Numbered from the stretch's first letter, positions 36,501-37,391 are shown. The stretch: 64,000 nucleotides of DNA from Bradyrhizobium sp. Y36 (GCF_002531575.1 NZ_NWTI01000010.1:62001-126000), one strand, 5' to 3'. Made by a program: numbers and translations. Notes: generated by a model not told the origin, from the sequence alone.

Positions 36501-37391
36501 GATATTCGCCTCGGCCGCCACCTGCCCGCCCGCAATCGAGCCTCCAAGTAGAGCAAGCAGCGAGCCCGCCAGAGGACCGACGAGGAAGCTGGCCAGAACG
36601 CCGAGGCCGATGCCCAATGCACCGGCGATGAGGCCGTTGCGAAGTCCGGCGTTGATCTCGTAGGCTGTAGAGATACCTTTGAAGACGTCGAAGCTCGGCT
36701 GGTGGATTTGCAGCTTGTTGAGAAGATCGAGCGTGAGAGTCGCGTCCGGCGGAATCTGGTCATCGGCATTCGCGGGATCAGCGTTCCAGTCAGCAACGGC
36801 TTTGGTGACGTGGTAAGCCAGCGTCGCGAGCGCGGCAACGCCGAAAGGCATATGGTCGAATCCGACGCCTGTCGAACCTGACAGGTAGGCCGCAAGTCCG
36901 GCCAATCCGCCGCCCAGGGAGTGACCGGTGACGATCGGCTTCAGTCCGCCGGTGTCGAAGATAGAGGCGTTGGCATTGCCGGTCTGCTGACGAACAAGCA
37001 ACTCGTAATACTGGATGGTCTGGCCGGCCTGGCTGCCGAGCGCCCACCCGTTTCCAGTGGCGCCAGCACCGACGCCCCAACCGTTCCAGATGTCTCGCAG
37101 CGAGCTGTTGCCGCCCGTCTCGTCATAGTCTGTTCCCCGGTAAGCGATGACGATCTTGTTTGGGTCAGTTATCCCGGAAACACCCGAAACGTTATAGCTG
37201 ATCGCATAGAAGCCGGTTGCTTCATCGACGTGGGGGCCAAGCAGCTCGCTGCTGTCGCTGCCGATCGTGGCATTTCCCAGCTTTGTCTCGGACCGCCCCT
37301 CTGCAACGACCTGTCGACCATAACCGCGCTGGTAAGAGTCCATCGAAAGGATCGCAAGGATCAAATCCTGCCGCGTAATGATGCTGGTCAT
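3597..37391 (-). CDS. Giant RTX/cadherin-like repeat protein (11,264 aa) with N-terminal lipase-like domain; type I secretion substrate
   Basis: One continuous 33.8-kb reading frame without a stop. Order by residue: 1-298 class-3-lipase-like domain (AYRGT near 84-88, GHSLGG with Ser158); 621-669 first RTX block; 1243-1369 EF-hand-like module (DLDGDGIET); 1370-1917 no recognised domain; 1918-7008 RTX plus HCBP-related units, interrupted by an L-type-lectin-like module (about 3551-3768) and a DUF642-like module (about 5340-5511); 7010-7747 cadherin-like array; 7750-8244 RTX; 8246-9779 cadherin-like array; 9781-10751 ten 97-residue repeats; 10752-10931 cadherin-like plus RTX; 10980-11104 a second EF-hand-like module; then a C-terminal tail ending DYFA. 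There is no Sec signal peptide. RTX repeats and the adjacent HlyB/HlyD genes indicate export by a C-terminal type I signal and folding in external calcium. The ATG overlaps the stop of the upstream lipoprotein gene (ATGA), so it is translationally coupled. Likely role: giant surface adhesin, secreted lipase-toxin, or both; the activity is untested. Confidence 0.93.
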   Translation of the reverse strand: MTSIITRQDLILAILSMDSYQRGYGRQVVAEGRSETKLGNATIGSDSSELLGPHVDEATGFYAISYNVSGVSGITDPNKIVIAYRGTDYDETGGNSSLRDIWNGWGVGAGATGNGWALGSQAGQTIQYYELLVRQQTGNANASIFDTGGLKPIVTGHSLGGGLAGLAAYLSGSTGVGFDHMPFGVAALATLAYHVTKAVADWNADPANADDQIPPDATLTLDLLNKLQIHQPSFDVFKGISTAYEINAGLRNGLIAGALGIGLGVLASFLVGPLAGSLLALLGGSIAGGQVAAEANIDQTVMETFGWTNPDPIARHSQSVLTILTFADLAKQAHSFAANWQIQRIANPGLWALYDDKLAEAAGAAGNHISGLAHDKQNYTTILQTAIAYSAVDEGTDAAKPFGDTGVGAMINDWSQLGYVINLPDHNAFFDMPISFLDGFLNAAAGIFTKDVTALLTRIATQYAGALAIYDVEDSEAKGVLGGDGSAKDGAISLSDDRTALALDLSSILWGDVIKAGGVPNAPDRVNPTDEDAFRAAFFGQSAETNPSVISRLITGITGFAASKVDEEALKKLAAFWEASSGSIFDRYHLATSATDDEITLSERSYKDKIPATKGDQVHVDVYIGTQSDDEVHGTSGNDLLILGAGNDVVYSRGGRDMVLGGTGNDEFVDQIGEVHSSQDDGSDIYVGDTLDKSMVQGFLDYLRGLIGAGDIDKVHYSVEDPVTHQLAAKGLQIVSGELVTYGTSKGIKLTVRDLNTGQVSSDIMIDIDIVELSERADFVSISDDLSKLPVIVDLSAPKSGVLGEQDFDTVSFEARTNGVITINGSVADNSGGAGGIVDLTNSVALKLLRAFFKPEAELHFRGAENVILTSKDDVYFGGNLSNLLGVQQGFFGTANHDGFGKISGGDGKDLLVYYGAGHKDAGELIDPSKPDGPRAAEELSLTVDGGAGNDDILLVGGDRGIAAGGLGKDWIYNTSNGGIIWGDAVGGYYEKPVFDEDGNPVLNPDGSQKTTPTQVEDTAENADNFWYSANTVIKDAQHHDVLKFYGLTLTGGDAEGGIAGLAAFGGLLGATIGMANFYNSLDENGKYDPARSVYFDDLFPWMTYVFRPNANGGLDMYVTNQFDQLFTAVFGGTSSDAYKAQQALDAQGILKGWMKVENFDLVGSFIGQHQAELAGEGDLGMVFKAVNPLADLMEQVQPLVGVIGMALAAQYGGMALVDQALTLSAAAARFAEGMRWSNDADPLVIDLDGDGIETTELATGQVYFDIDNDLFAERTGWLKGDDGFLVRDVNGNGGIDDISEMFGGVGRSGFAQLSQLDSNGDGKITAADVLWSELKVWQDYDRDGITDTGELKTLDQLGIITIDLGVTAIDITTPNGARLTGVGDVTFQSGPVRHMFDAILASNDTDTRYAGEAGRAAWQSSSTLDVKGFGRVTNLAVAAANDIAFGELVSSTAAAMTTPKLRTLVAQVGDVLGAWGEALEQTRELTPVLVGTDAAGKAVLLDRGVYVEDSQGGYWTLASGAPVLDAQGQPIARATMQDVLAQAAASGAAWRVEQTWSPSDRDAALTDRDAAPYLMSVVNGRAVILDYGIKQADGSWKLASDAATSYASKDAILALAHPTGTAWRTEQLGFNPYANLPVDKIGVRFTDGIAVDYTVKVTDQDGTFYVWARNLDRALQLEWKTGDSREFNLRNYAIDFATLDEVNSTDNSTYRVEMLTPAQFHFATSLGGIDFHPEMLTAQLDNATGHIAYAVGPGGSANLSTDPAHYVSGIATMIDMLQPVMTEYIATSRRYAVRIAMQGGLKDFFQGVTYDAATDGYKPTTNRELAPMFEAIFAGAPAANTDDAVFDYLAQWNGILAQVYPDYHPSGEGNLGGSTLAVNQAFIMQMMLPAFETVGVDLDIRGVAHALGISDERIITHAAGDVIVNGTDSTDYFYMTAGNQTLRGGKGADYYFVGRNSGDDVIDDKDFGDSDELRLTDVLSTDVKAIRDGEDLILQIRGRTNTIRLTDQFLGENNELLSNGKRVDSGVSAIVFADGVAWDRFRMSMEVLDRERAAGQFNDSLMGSGSADILWGGKGNDYMSGGAGGDIYVFQAGDGQDVIDDLGNFSFGPVKAGIDVLSFKGGIKLENLKLIRDGESPDLLIVFLDDNGNPTGDTLVIKGQFAGIKTGLGLFSDALGSSDGLDYVAPNLIERFVFDDGSSLDFTAIVQMVLENAKTANDDAIYGMINANTLDGGAGNDFLSGKEGDDTYIFGRGYGRDVVLDNSIPGLFDPPQHDKLQFIDEIRWTDLDFLRDGATDTLRMRIKGTTDEIVLQDFLATVPILGFINVIEDIKFGDGTVWTGFKLAQHYVDIAKTAGNDTIYGYDELSDSIDGGAGDDRLVGFGGNDVYYVAVGEGNDTILDSSGNDQLVLSGIASTDVDFSRTALDLIITVRATGQRFVLENQYVRDDGQTNAVESLVFTDRTVSFLDVNPEDIDLVGTNGDETITGSNFAETLDGRGGNDTLIGGDGGDIYKFDAGYGQDVIVDRRVRASWSDRRGVHVPVDDVVQFGGGITRDNVVFTKDGNDLLISITGRSDTLRIRNQFRDAEDGVELFRFFDGSTIKISDVEQLLQIAGGNRGDNIITGLLEQENVLDGRQGDDTLYGGNRADTYAFSAGYGFDRIIERPDTAGIVDRVVFGASVRFEDIVVSRNGSDLVIDLGSGLDVLTIVNGLSTNRVEQFEFADGRILSIEAIIDRMLTGTAGDDHLIGFDNRNDTLSGGAGQDALEGGFGNDTYKFGIGDGSDSVDDAGGVDKVVFGEGITSDLVHFSNIDGDLLISIGNGTDRLAILSGYSARPVESFVFADGTTLSIEDVRGIIRDGLSNASQDLVDLRELPAASTLHPGAGHDRLILAQDSHVVIGASEGIDSVEMPPGVTSATVVFSAYASSDATVRLVATDSTDLIVSFSSGSQLIVRGALGNGSLPNIEFANGVTWSGAALVQAAIAGQSSAGSDIIVGSGRADIIAGGAGDDLLSGGAGDDTYNFTRGDGRDVIDDASGNDTLAITGYRPDELRVSQIDPARNELVLSFADSTDQIVLRYVWGWNGVDAVRFSDGTSFTLDQLRDMAADFGTWQDDRIVGSARSETFSGGAGDDVIVGGGGDDVYRFGRGDGQDRIESNGSADGKGTLVFGAGIALEDIVATRDADGNIVLSINGTDDRVTLVDPDGDIDPVIAKVVFADGRSLSYRTLAAAIASTDRDDHIIVPSDLASPDIGTAISGGLGNDHLEGGRGADVITGGKGDDLLEGGSGADLYYFGRGDGQDTIADVETSDASKVDKVHFAAGILPSDIRFLSVGPNDLVIGLVGSDDRLTIKDMFRAGNSATDYGIEQFEFADGTVWQLADIVSHAAASTGAGADSIDFGPQLDVAVTLDGGAGDDVLAGGIGDTTYVFGRGYGRDTIREAANATTSSDTLRLNSGIVPSDVVVVRDGNDLVLRFVGSDDRLTIVGQAIASAPPIDVVRFNDGTQWSAATLLARALTPDAAEHVLHPSNPSADPFADPVFAGAGSGSGGGGSQGSSTIGLARYDAVSRPTTGLAVVGSASELGSGTYQLTPEVGSRAGAVWGSIDLAQNVVWTTKMFFGANEGGADGLSFAVQNKSASELTGSGGGGMGALVSGSFGIIFDTWGQATDFSQFVVNGQTGDDNFDPRHDFSQLEDAAWHDVVISWDAASKTFSYNVDGTLIGRKTYDVVGSLFGGDSDVWYGFGAATGGATNDQRVQILSVATLQGSGVDPSTVGTVEQIGSGLFARELAGAAAQNRYDVFVPLSRWGDRVDVVTNFKSGDAGDSLNIAIAEGMSGTLLARAAGSDTLIYFAEQGTQSFADARLLLRLDNVSPASLTSVNFAGAAFTVVANQTLAATGATPVQGGWGDDTLNGDNSANTLSGGAGNDTVADARDGNDTLTGGTGNDWLRGGGGNDTYVFNRGDGQDTISDWNYGTDTIQFGAGITAADVVVTQGNSGQDLVITIVGTEDKITIERGLSADYNRIEQLRFSDGSTLSYTQMVDRSLMPTVGNDTFAGDQFANTISGGVGNDTISDAREGDDTLIGGVGNDWLRGGSGNDTYVFNRGDGQDTISDWNYGNDTIQLGAGITAADVVVTQANSGQDLVIAIAGTEDKITIQRGIDTDWSRIELLRFSDGSTLSYAQLLDRSLAPTSGDDIFAGDQFANTISGGAGDDTILDGRDGDDILIGGTGNDWMRGGTGNDTYVFNRGDGQDVISDWNYGNDTILFGAGITAADLSLTRASNGQDLIIAIVGTEDRITVQRGIDTDWSRIELLRFADGSTLNYTDMLALADANDRSGLTQIGAVLGNGIVGTDAAEFLNASAYATGAILDGRGGYDQLTGSAYNDVLTGGAGNDLLTGGAGADTYRFSAGFGQDTIDESTSNGGNNVIEFDSSLSIDDFVLEAYVSTDGNGNSDFGQARLRFAGSDDRITIADLDTIQQIRFADGTVLDRQQMLARAVSIPDNTSISPSNMPIPNPLNGSAKDDLLEGHGSDDTLLGGAGNDRLYGSDGADTLSGGTGNDLLSGGAGADVYRFSAGFGHDTIDTGDIGLDWIEFDSSLTPDDIELLRPYDRYEGGGLTDDLLVHVKGTEDVIEVRYTLATDPYQSIAGIRFADGTTWTLADIINAAVPAPGINVQGAISDDTLIGTSYGDSLNGGGGNDTLTGSAGDDFLWGAEGDDILDGGAGSDLLIGDTGSDTYRFSSGFGNDVINDFRDAGATNAIVFDSTIAVSDIAVYFSQYGDLILRSVNSDDSITIGSAYADETAGVDEVRFDDGTIWTRDQLVAAAVALPGSVIQGDTTDQTLTGTALDDRIDGDAGNETIIGGAGNDILNGGDGADILIGGAGHDEMDAGYGNDIYRFSAGFGSDTVYVTPYYADDTDVIEFDATIAAADVHLTFEGDGYPPSMLLTIDGSTDQIMLNGLHATTEIHFADGTIWTYDDMASLAAPWLGVNLQGDQGTDVFGTSGSDKLEPNYGVASTLKGFGGDDILNGSTGDDILDGGTGDDQMQGNQGADTYRFSAGFGQDQIYEWGSEVNHIVFDASISSSDIIIEHEAGYNGDITYADVILRVAGTENRITWGGGFGSADFDITFADGTVWNSNDIRARWSLIEHPYQGGIPIVGGATNDTMYGSINADVIEGGGGNDTLIGYDGGDVLVGGTGSDQLYGDLGSDTYRFSAGFGEDWINDSVHGSDVNVIEFDATIDPAQVRVLSDASDLSGNYYLSIAGSEDRVWVSRYAHDAVISQVRFADGTVWSAADIEAQLTYSNRPTITSSASGAQMVGTAGSDNLTGTAGADDINGGGSVQWQPVGANLLVNGSFEQLAADASPQSWGYSATTLPGWSRINSTQPGTTLGIEQMTSGYNGVTATNGNYWLDLDGTGSGGTNVQIAQDVTGLTEGETLLLQFDHANRTWDWNGSFDVLWNGTVVASFNSTGPAMVRSSVLVTAAAGTNQLSFRGTGNQDGVGASLDNVSLTRTQAVPSSAIGNDVLSGLDGDDLIRGGAGDDVISGGNGNDTLNGNGGNDTINGDAGNDILVGGKGNDNLVDGQGNDVYRFAAGDGQDTITDANGTDRIEFGAGISPADVKVALVGNSSTLVVTFRNSDDRITINNGSASDGRAIETFTFADGTVWTFADIAARWKTSTAGADIILGTTNGETLAGGAGNDNLIAFGAATLLGEAGDDILTGANGADILVGGTGNDTLNGGQGDDVYRWGRGDGSDTLTDTGGTDRVEIGAGVAPGDIKVTSPDGRSFVLRIRDTGEELKLTDVIANTGNVIESIAFADGTVWSLNDLRDQSYIGEDVADAMTGTSDANRLDGRGGNDNLAGLGGNDLLLGGAGDDALNGGTGDDRLVGGLGSDALSGGTGADTYVFALGDGNDTITDGGDATNDTLRIEGYGLSQIRFGAVGQDLVIRFAGSADRIIVRNGLGSGVADLVDAFEIAADGVTLSLADVRGRLVEDVAVTGDFLAGGASDDVLTGGTGDDYLRGGEGADTLSGGAGNDQFGDISADSSVDTLTGGAGRDTYYYLPVRQGAAPVVADVITDFQAGAGGDVIRLMTSNPNPFEGGSIFLARSGSDAVVMMRASSGPDQELVRLLGVNATTLTAANFDGVPIAIDNSISINDDDAGHVLNGSALDDRIFGNGGNDVISGFGGNDRLAGGADNDVIDGGLGNDLIAGQEGNDQIIGGGGSDIMSGGSGDDVITGYGDGSFTTDIDLFEGGLGDDQLSGGTGADVYRFARGDGRDSISDLGGSDRLEFAAGIAAADVSVVQIGRDVELRINNEGGRIRVTGALDGASAIETIAFADGTNWTWNDVLTRSLQGSGADDVLAVPASFQGNSVTLDGKAGNDTLQGSAGADTLIGGTGNDVLQGAGGDDTYVFARGDGQDVILDTSGTNTLSFAAGILASDIRVVRGPANLVLEIIGSGDRVDLGSPATPGMGVSRVTFADGTVWTAPTLIALARAATDGDDVIRGDELDNTLAGGAGDDLLIGNGGADDLDGGTGNDRLEGGAGDDTYRFAAHGGHDRIADTSGNDTLLLAADIVPDDITVSQSEDGADFTLIVKSTGARITLEGALGAGGIESIRFADGTVWGTSDLIARAPSFADDVLTGDAGNNVMIGGLGNDHLSGGAGNDTYRFARGDGSDVVNDKASSAADRLEISGYTAAEVSFHRIAADSDDVAIRFAGTTDQIVIVDALAANSAGVETIALADGTQYTVADMKLAILASLTTDGNDIIIGTDGADTLMGGKGNDLVDGGYGNDTYLYRRGDGDDRINAVGKGTDVLSLTDYNVADVVSAVRAGPDSNDLVLSFAGAGDRVVLIDALSPSNNPAFGLSVRFADGTVWNRDAMRARALSDIDGSGNDNVYGFDGNDTFAARAGNDLLSGAAGDDLYLFGRGAGNDTVVDSGTGGTDRIQIAGFTSAEAHVEQLYRGSDAVVIRFTGNSADSLTVFDALSTDAKGIESYVFADGVVWTKETLRELLGNRAPTALGDGFFSVTTGVELVIKATDLLRNDFDADGDALTIVGVDAGSSGVATIDAQGNIHYTATNGYYGSASISYTISDGHNGFATASVDLKVRPVATAYPDTGFTVAEDGSLVIRVERLLANDLDGDRMIVGQVYQAVNGTVALASDGNITFTPNANFNGTAEFSYVANTPEGGRAEAKVTIQVTAVNDAPVAHDDTVDATLESTAFTLDPGALTANDTDIDHDGLSVQSVISNADVTVAIGADGLIHVTPRAYFWGSAHFDYVVADPSGATSTGRVNFTVTPVNDPPELHDDRFETTDNGDPIREDNPIVIGADRLLANDIEHDGETMTLTAVRNSHGGNAVLLENNTVLFTPTPNFNGDAWFEYQVDDGHGGTAWARATLAYQPVNDLPDARNDSYTDQSLPILRGTEDHSIEIPIIDLLKNDSDIEGFAVQFESAGNAVHGDIEVTDHGTIIFTPDADFWGEASFSYLVRDNEGAVDGATVTMWFENVGDAPPVAHRDVIYVNEDIPTVIPISALLANDTDVDRDPLRFLGWRLSTTLDALVFGGDAGQKLNGTIEFDADGNLVFTPNRDASQSSGFVYGVTDDADGSAEGYVDIIIVPSNDDPTVGQDEGFVTPLDAPLVLRVTDLLKNDYDIEQADHDGDGVIDDDLDNPNRARPTFVGVDGVYDADALALGQRVPRGTAEVVDWNGEKFIVVHFAAGFTGQVAVEYRIADTDGATDTGFAMASVADSYNGLLRGTAKADYLVGTEGADLIQALGGNDFVLGGGGNDRIEAGSGDDQIDAGAGDDWIDAGDGADRITGGDGYDTVSFENSDFLVRADLESRVGQGGYAQGDVYIGVEALIGSQYADQLGGDAGDNRLEGRDGNDILEGRGGNDILLGGAGDDVLTGGAGADVLDGGLGNNTADYSFGATGVSISLASATAHGGDAEGDVLTNIQNLTGSDADDTLEGDLLANILSGGRGNDILIGNAGDDTLIGGRGADQLIGGDGIDTADYTLSTEGVTVDMANGAAGGGDALGDTFSGIEIVQGSYQDDTIRGDGGDNRIRGGRGADIIDGRGGFDIADYSRADEGVAVNLATGLGTAGEAAGDQLTSIEMLVGSLWNDQFTGGAGDDRFQGLRGNDAIAGGAGSDTYVFGFDDGQDVIAEQGAETDTDRLVLSSAIAPKDVSVIREGNDLLLEFERQDGFLIDTVRVTDHFLGAQSGIEEVVFANGTVWNRDRIDQLQQLGRFNAADDIVHLGVEDEPVVIDPATLFANDADSAVNLTLAGVGNAVNGTVRVREDGKIEFLGTPNYNGDAFFNYTVRDQFGRESTARVEVDLAPVNDAPTAVDDPLVYAVEDQILRIRIDTLLANDFDVDGDAGLEGLHIVSIAPLTNISGHAIDGYKDNDYQFEASNVSARLDGDYIQFKLRPDYFGAAGFVYTLADASGATSTAKVEISISPVNDAPRDRDTYRWIRLGQDTTVTVADLLANTYDIEGDGFTFVGLHGGLDDNPANNGTLVFDQATGTITFTPASLGQASIEYDVIDARGAAATLTYDFKVKPLNDPPKAYNDYGYRTLEDQILVIDPATILANDTDENGDTLVLDSIARFADGGKVRLRDDGMIEFRPTPDYNGAAGFQYTISDGHGGTSTAYVAITVLPRNEAPILRNDYVSGLEDGPLFVIPGEAFGNDIDADGDVLFFKRSTVLGVVDHRYLSAGYEVSAALADGSALPAWLQFDPATMRFAGSPPAGMDPLSVDVWLRDPSNGRIFNTRFELTAGEISGGFDARTDVLKGYEIRSAFAVDYEFDASDLDADTTVTAKLADGSVLPSWLSFNAQTLQFTGTPPEGTTDPISVQLTFSHPAAGGGNPRTFTDSMTLDPAALPAGVTYDSQLALLDTRSGTVSASIIGGRPLPDWLSFDAATRTVSLSGFAPDADAQLARLQVVFTPAPRVLPDGTYASSNRGFTLEFVVDPHGDLASQMTAINHALEGDSYFAGQGLFALDLKGAGAITATRESGAPLPDWLSFDPATFSFSGMPPANWVGAVPVRLDIAAGNGHPAMSIITEAVVDDTFKIAPFPASTVVSPGQINVTVPTDFNGTVVLSYDATDEKGGVSGTPALIFYDVKPTRERPDTAVDNLTGREGQSTRFAVTDLLHNDFDRDRDALRILSLGQPANGSLVIELAHANIAPPAGLGQLEGAVWSATLADGSALPGWLTIDSATGALSGDVPLAFAANLDIRFTRSLGGDSQSATLSQRLDGNSGAFVVYTPADAFSGDDGFSYVVTDDHEGPSTGSAIVHVAAVNDPPTTVEDTVAAIEDTPLLIDPATLLANDYDVDNNPIRFVDVANASHGTVSFDGTRIVFTPDHNFEGVATFEYIVTDDTNGSSTGKVKVNVASTNHAPIAATDVFETVEDTPFEFTTADLLGNDSDADGDTITFQSLSRSAGNGRIVELPDGRWQFVPNENISGAVNFSYTISDGRKTSTGTVTFNVAAVDDAPIANPDGAGTANDPLGVFRTTQDQAITIDFAALIANDRDVEGDSFEIVEVFDGDQGTVVRVGSTAVFTPNAGYIGDAGFHYRVTDSHGASSVGFVTLLVAPDVPLPIPVSDAGFEVLEDGFIDIDPAALMANDVTPEGSTLTFVGLEGAELLANGKYRVTPATNFNGELVLHYSVKNEQDFAVSTTVTINVLPVADAPVARPDTLDMREDSPLTLFASQLLANDSDADQQAFVLTRIVATSGVAVTDLGFGQLRITPNADFNGPAWFDYEIEDSTGLSATTRVNINVAAVNDAPVISAVPVLKGIEDQRFSVTLPAGFVSDVDGDALLVEIRGKGGTALPAWLQYDPQARLLSGDPPANFNGTIQLEIAATDGTVQTVRELLVSIAPVNQAPELSVPLADVSSSEDAPLAIAIPAGSFTDPNGDPLTYSATLSDGSALPSWLAFDGTNFTGTPPANFNGSFDILVTASDGARAASDVFRVTITPVNDAPVVAQALADVSSPEDTPVSITIPAGSFADVDGDALTYAATLADGSALPTWLSFDGTTFTGTPPSNYSGAIDIKVVASDGTLSVSDVFRLTISPVNDAPALAQPLADIVSPKNVRVTIPVPAGSFTDLDGDALTLTATLSDGSALPSWLAFDGATLTGTPPTNYTGAIDIKVTASDGSLTVSDVFRLTIPSVNNAPVVSIPLPDVSSPEDTAVSVAIPAGSFTDANGNRLTYTAVLSSGAALPTWLAFDGTNFTGTPPANFNGTVSIKVTASDGALSASDIFVLTITPVNDAPVLSVPLSDVSSAEDAAVSYTIPTGRFTDVDGNALTYSATLADGSPLPSWLTLTGTKFAGTPPLNFNGSIDIRVTASDGSLSASDVFTLNITPKNDAPVLSVPLPDVTSPEDTPLSIALPAGSFTDVDGDMLTYAATLSTGAALPAWLSFDGTTFTGTPPANYNGTLNIKVTARDGALAVSDTFALTITPVNDAPVVAVPLSDVNSAEDTAISYTIPAGRFTDPDGNTLTYSATLADGSPLPSWLTLTGTKFTGTPPLNFNGAIDIRVTASDGSLSASDVFTLNITPKNDAPVLSVPLPDVTSPEDTPLAIAIPPGSFTDVDGDTLTYTATLSTGAALPAWLSFDGTTFTGTPPANYNGTVSIKVTARDGALTASDIFTLTVTPVNDAPVVSVPLSDVNSAEDTAISYTIPAGRFTDPDGNALTYTATLADGSPLPSWLTLTGTRFAGTPPLNFNGAIDIKVTASDGSLTASDVFTLTITPVNDKPVAANDGPFSVTHGDTLAIARASLLANDTDIDGDNLTIVSVGAPPKGTVVIDGQGVSYTPDFGYEGADSFTYTISDGVATATATVSLTITNAFEGWVVGTASSETLTGDAVAPNSIYGAGGNDVITGGAAADRLAGGIGTDTLNGNDGDDSFWGMAGNDTINGGNGTDTAYYNGVMSTYSIVTSAGSVQVTDNSTANGSDGVDTLTSIERLIFRNGETVTLAAPIILDLDGRGVETTTASQSSARFDIDGTGTADDTSWIGTTEAFLFLDRDRNGTVSGISELSFADDVAGARSDLEGLRAFDSNRDGMLSAGDIRFSDFNLWQDRNADGTVEDGEILSLAAAGVRSIDLAASATEGSWEFGSTVIVNRGSYTRADGRTMDYADAVLTQATAPQPLAAADANAASSAQTLASALAILSADPAPSIGEQFWRAMDAMTGPDAAAGAAGPSHLGGDADSWVGQVANGVGTDQAPALLALMRQEMSAFGTNAGAADLTWRKDAATHPMDYFA
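4080..4850 (-). other. C-terminal RTX block and second EF-hand-like module
   Basis: Residues about 10848-10931 are a short RTX block (GGNDVITGG, GGIGTDTLNGNDGDD). Residues about 10980-11104 start IILDLDGRGVET and carry DRDRNGTVSGIS, DSNRDGMLSAGD and DRNADGTVEDGE, the same three-loop layout as the module at 33285-33665. The last 160 residues, down to 3597, are low-complexity Ala-rich sequence expected to include the type I secretion signal. Confidence 0.75.
5140..8050 (-). repeat. Ten tandem 97-residue (291-bp) CADG/putative-Ig repeats
   Basis: Ten units of exactly 97 residues, each running from VNDAPV through PAGSFTDxDGDxLTY, ALPxWLxFDGTxFTGTPPxNxNG, to VTASDGxLxxSDxFxLTITP. Units 6, 8 and 10 form one subtype (YTIPxGRF, WLTLTGTxF, PPLNFNG). 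Units 7 and 9, and more loosely 5, form another. The alternation gives a 582-bp higher-order repeat in the half nearest the C-terminus, a sign of recent duplication of a two-domain block. Confidence 0.9.
8055..12655 (-). repeat. Cadherin-like array B, mixed with putative-Ig (CADG-like) units
   Basis: Residues about 8246-9779. Ten or eleven cadherin-like units carry LLANDxDxDGD motifs. Interspersed CADG-like segments with LPSWLSFNAQTLQFTGTPP-type ends occur near 10.2-11.3 kb. The mixing suggests domain shuffling between the two repeat families inside the gene. Confidence 0.8.
12660..14145 (-). repeat. Internal RTX block between cadherin-like arrays
   Basis: Residues about 7750-8244. A dense run of GGxGNDxIEAGSGDDxID-type repeats includes several YSxxxxGVxVxLxxG units and ends with one HCBP-related unit (TYVFGFDDGQDVI, VVFANGTVWNRD). 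Confidence 0.85.
14150..16365 (-). repeat. Cadherin-like array A (about seven units)
   Basis: Residues about 7010-7747. Units recur with N(D)xPxAxxD, a VxxDLLxNDxDxDGD segment, and FTPxxxFxGxAxFxYxVxDxxGGxA. I count about seven of them. These tandem Ig-fold domains (cadherin-like / tandem-95 type) usually form calcium-stiffened stalks in bacterial adhesins. Confidence 0.85.
16370..20855 (-). repeat. RTX / HCBP-related array 3
   Basis: Residues about 5513-7008. Same repeating architecture as arrays 1 and 2 (GGxGND repeats, YRFAxGDGxD, then FADGTVW), with moderately diverged units. It ends at the start of the cadherin-like array. Confidence 0.85.
20860..21375 (-). other. DUF642 / galactose-binding-like module inside the RTX array
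   Basis: Residues about 5340-5511. It begins NLLVNGSFE, has LPGWSRI, a GNYWLDLDG segment, LTEGETLLLQFDHANR and ends with LDNVSLTRT. NGSFE...W and LDNV are typical of DUF642 and related jelly-roll carbohydrate-binding modules. It may bind cell-wall or surface glycans. The assignment is by motif only. Confidence 0.65.
21385..25730 (-). repeat. RTX / HCBP-related array 2
   Basis: Residues about 3888-5336, lying between the lectin-like and DUF642-like modules. It contains many GGxGNDxL repeats and recurring units ending in RFADGT.W. It opens with three tandem 143-residue units, described separately. Confidence 0.85.
24405..25690 (-). repeat. Three tandem 429-bp (143-aa) repeats in the giant gene
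   Basis: The same marker (GAGCGTGCTGCCGTC on the plus strand) occurs at 24438, 24867 and 25296, an exact 429-bp spacing. Each unit encodes TYVFNRGDGQD.ISDWNYG, an AGITAAD segment, GTED(K/R)IT and FADGSTL or FSDGSTL. The high similarity indicates recent tandem duplication. Unit boundaries are approximate. Confidence 0.85.
26090..26740 (-). other. L-type-lectin-like (concanavalin-type fold) module inside the RTX array
   Basis: Residues about 3551-3768. The segment has TYQLTPEVGSRAGAVWG, then GGADGLSFAVQN, FGIIFDTWG, WHDVVISWDAASKTF and VWYGFGAATG. This is the strand order and the GxDGxAFxxQ / FDTW / HxVxxxWD pattern of bacterial legume-lectin-like domains. It breaks the RTX array and could provide glycan binding. 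The call is by recognition of the pattern, not by search. Confidence 0.75.
26770..31640 (-). repeat. RTX / HCBP-related array 1
   Basis: Residues about 1918-3541. Units repeat a pattern of two to four GGxGxD nonapeptides, a YxFxxGxGxDxIxD segment, then a beta-rich stretch ending in F.DG..W or similar. This is the haemolysin-type calcium-binding protein related domain. Units are diverged from one another here, unlike the near-identical copies at 24.4-25.7 kb. Confidence 0.85.
33285..33665 (-). other. EF-hand-like calcium module, N-terminal copy
   Basis: Residues about 1243-1369 begin with VIDLDGDGIET and contain three Asp-rich loops: DVNGNGGIDD, DSNGDGKITAAD and DYDRDGITDTGE. The last two match the spacing of 12-residue EF-hand loops. 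A related module occurs again near the C-terminus (4080-4455). Confidence 0.75.
35385..35530 (-). repeat. First RTX nonapeptide block
   Basis: Residues about 621-669 contain GTSGNDLLILGAGNDVV and GGTGNDEF type repeats, the glycine/aspartate nonapeptides that form calcium-filled parallel beta-rolls. They follow the lipase-like region directly and are separated from the main RTX arrays by more than 1,000 residues. Confidence 0.85.
36500..37391 (-). other. Lipase-like N-terminal domain of the giant protein
   Basis: Residues 1-298. IVIAYRGTDYDE resembles the oxyanion-side strand of class 3 lipases, and IVTGHSLGGGLAGLAAYL contains the nucleophile elbow with Ser158. A very hydrophobic Gly/Ala/Leu segment follows at about residues 251-290 (near 36525-36640) and could insert in or associate with a membrane. 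The Asp and His of a triad cannot be assigned with certainty; PDHNAFFD further downstream (near 36115) is one candidate for the His. A phospholipase or esterase activity is inferred from the family. Confidence 0.75.
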
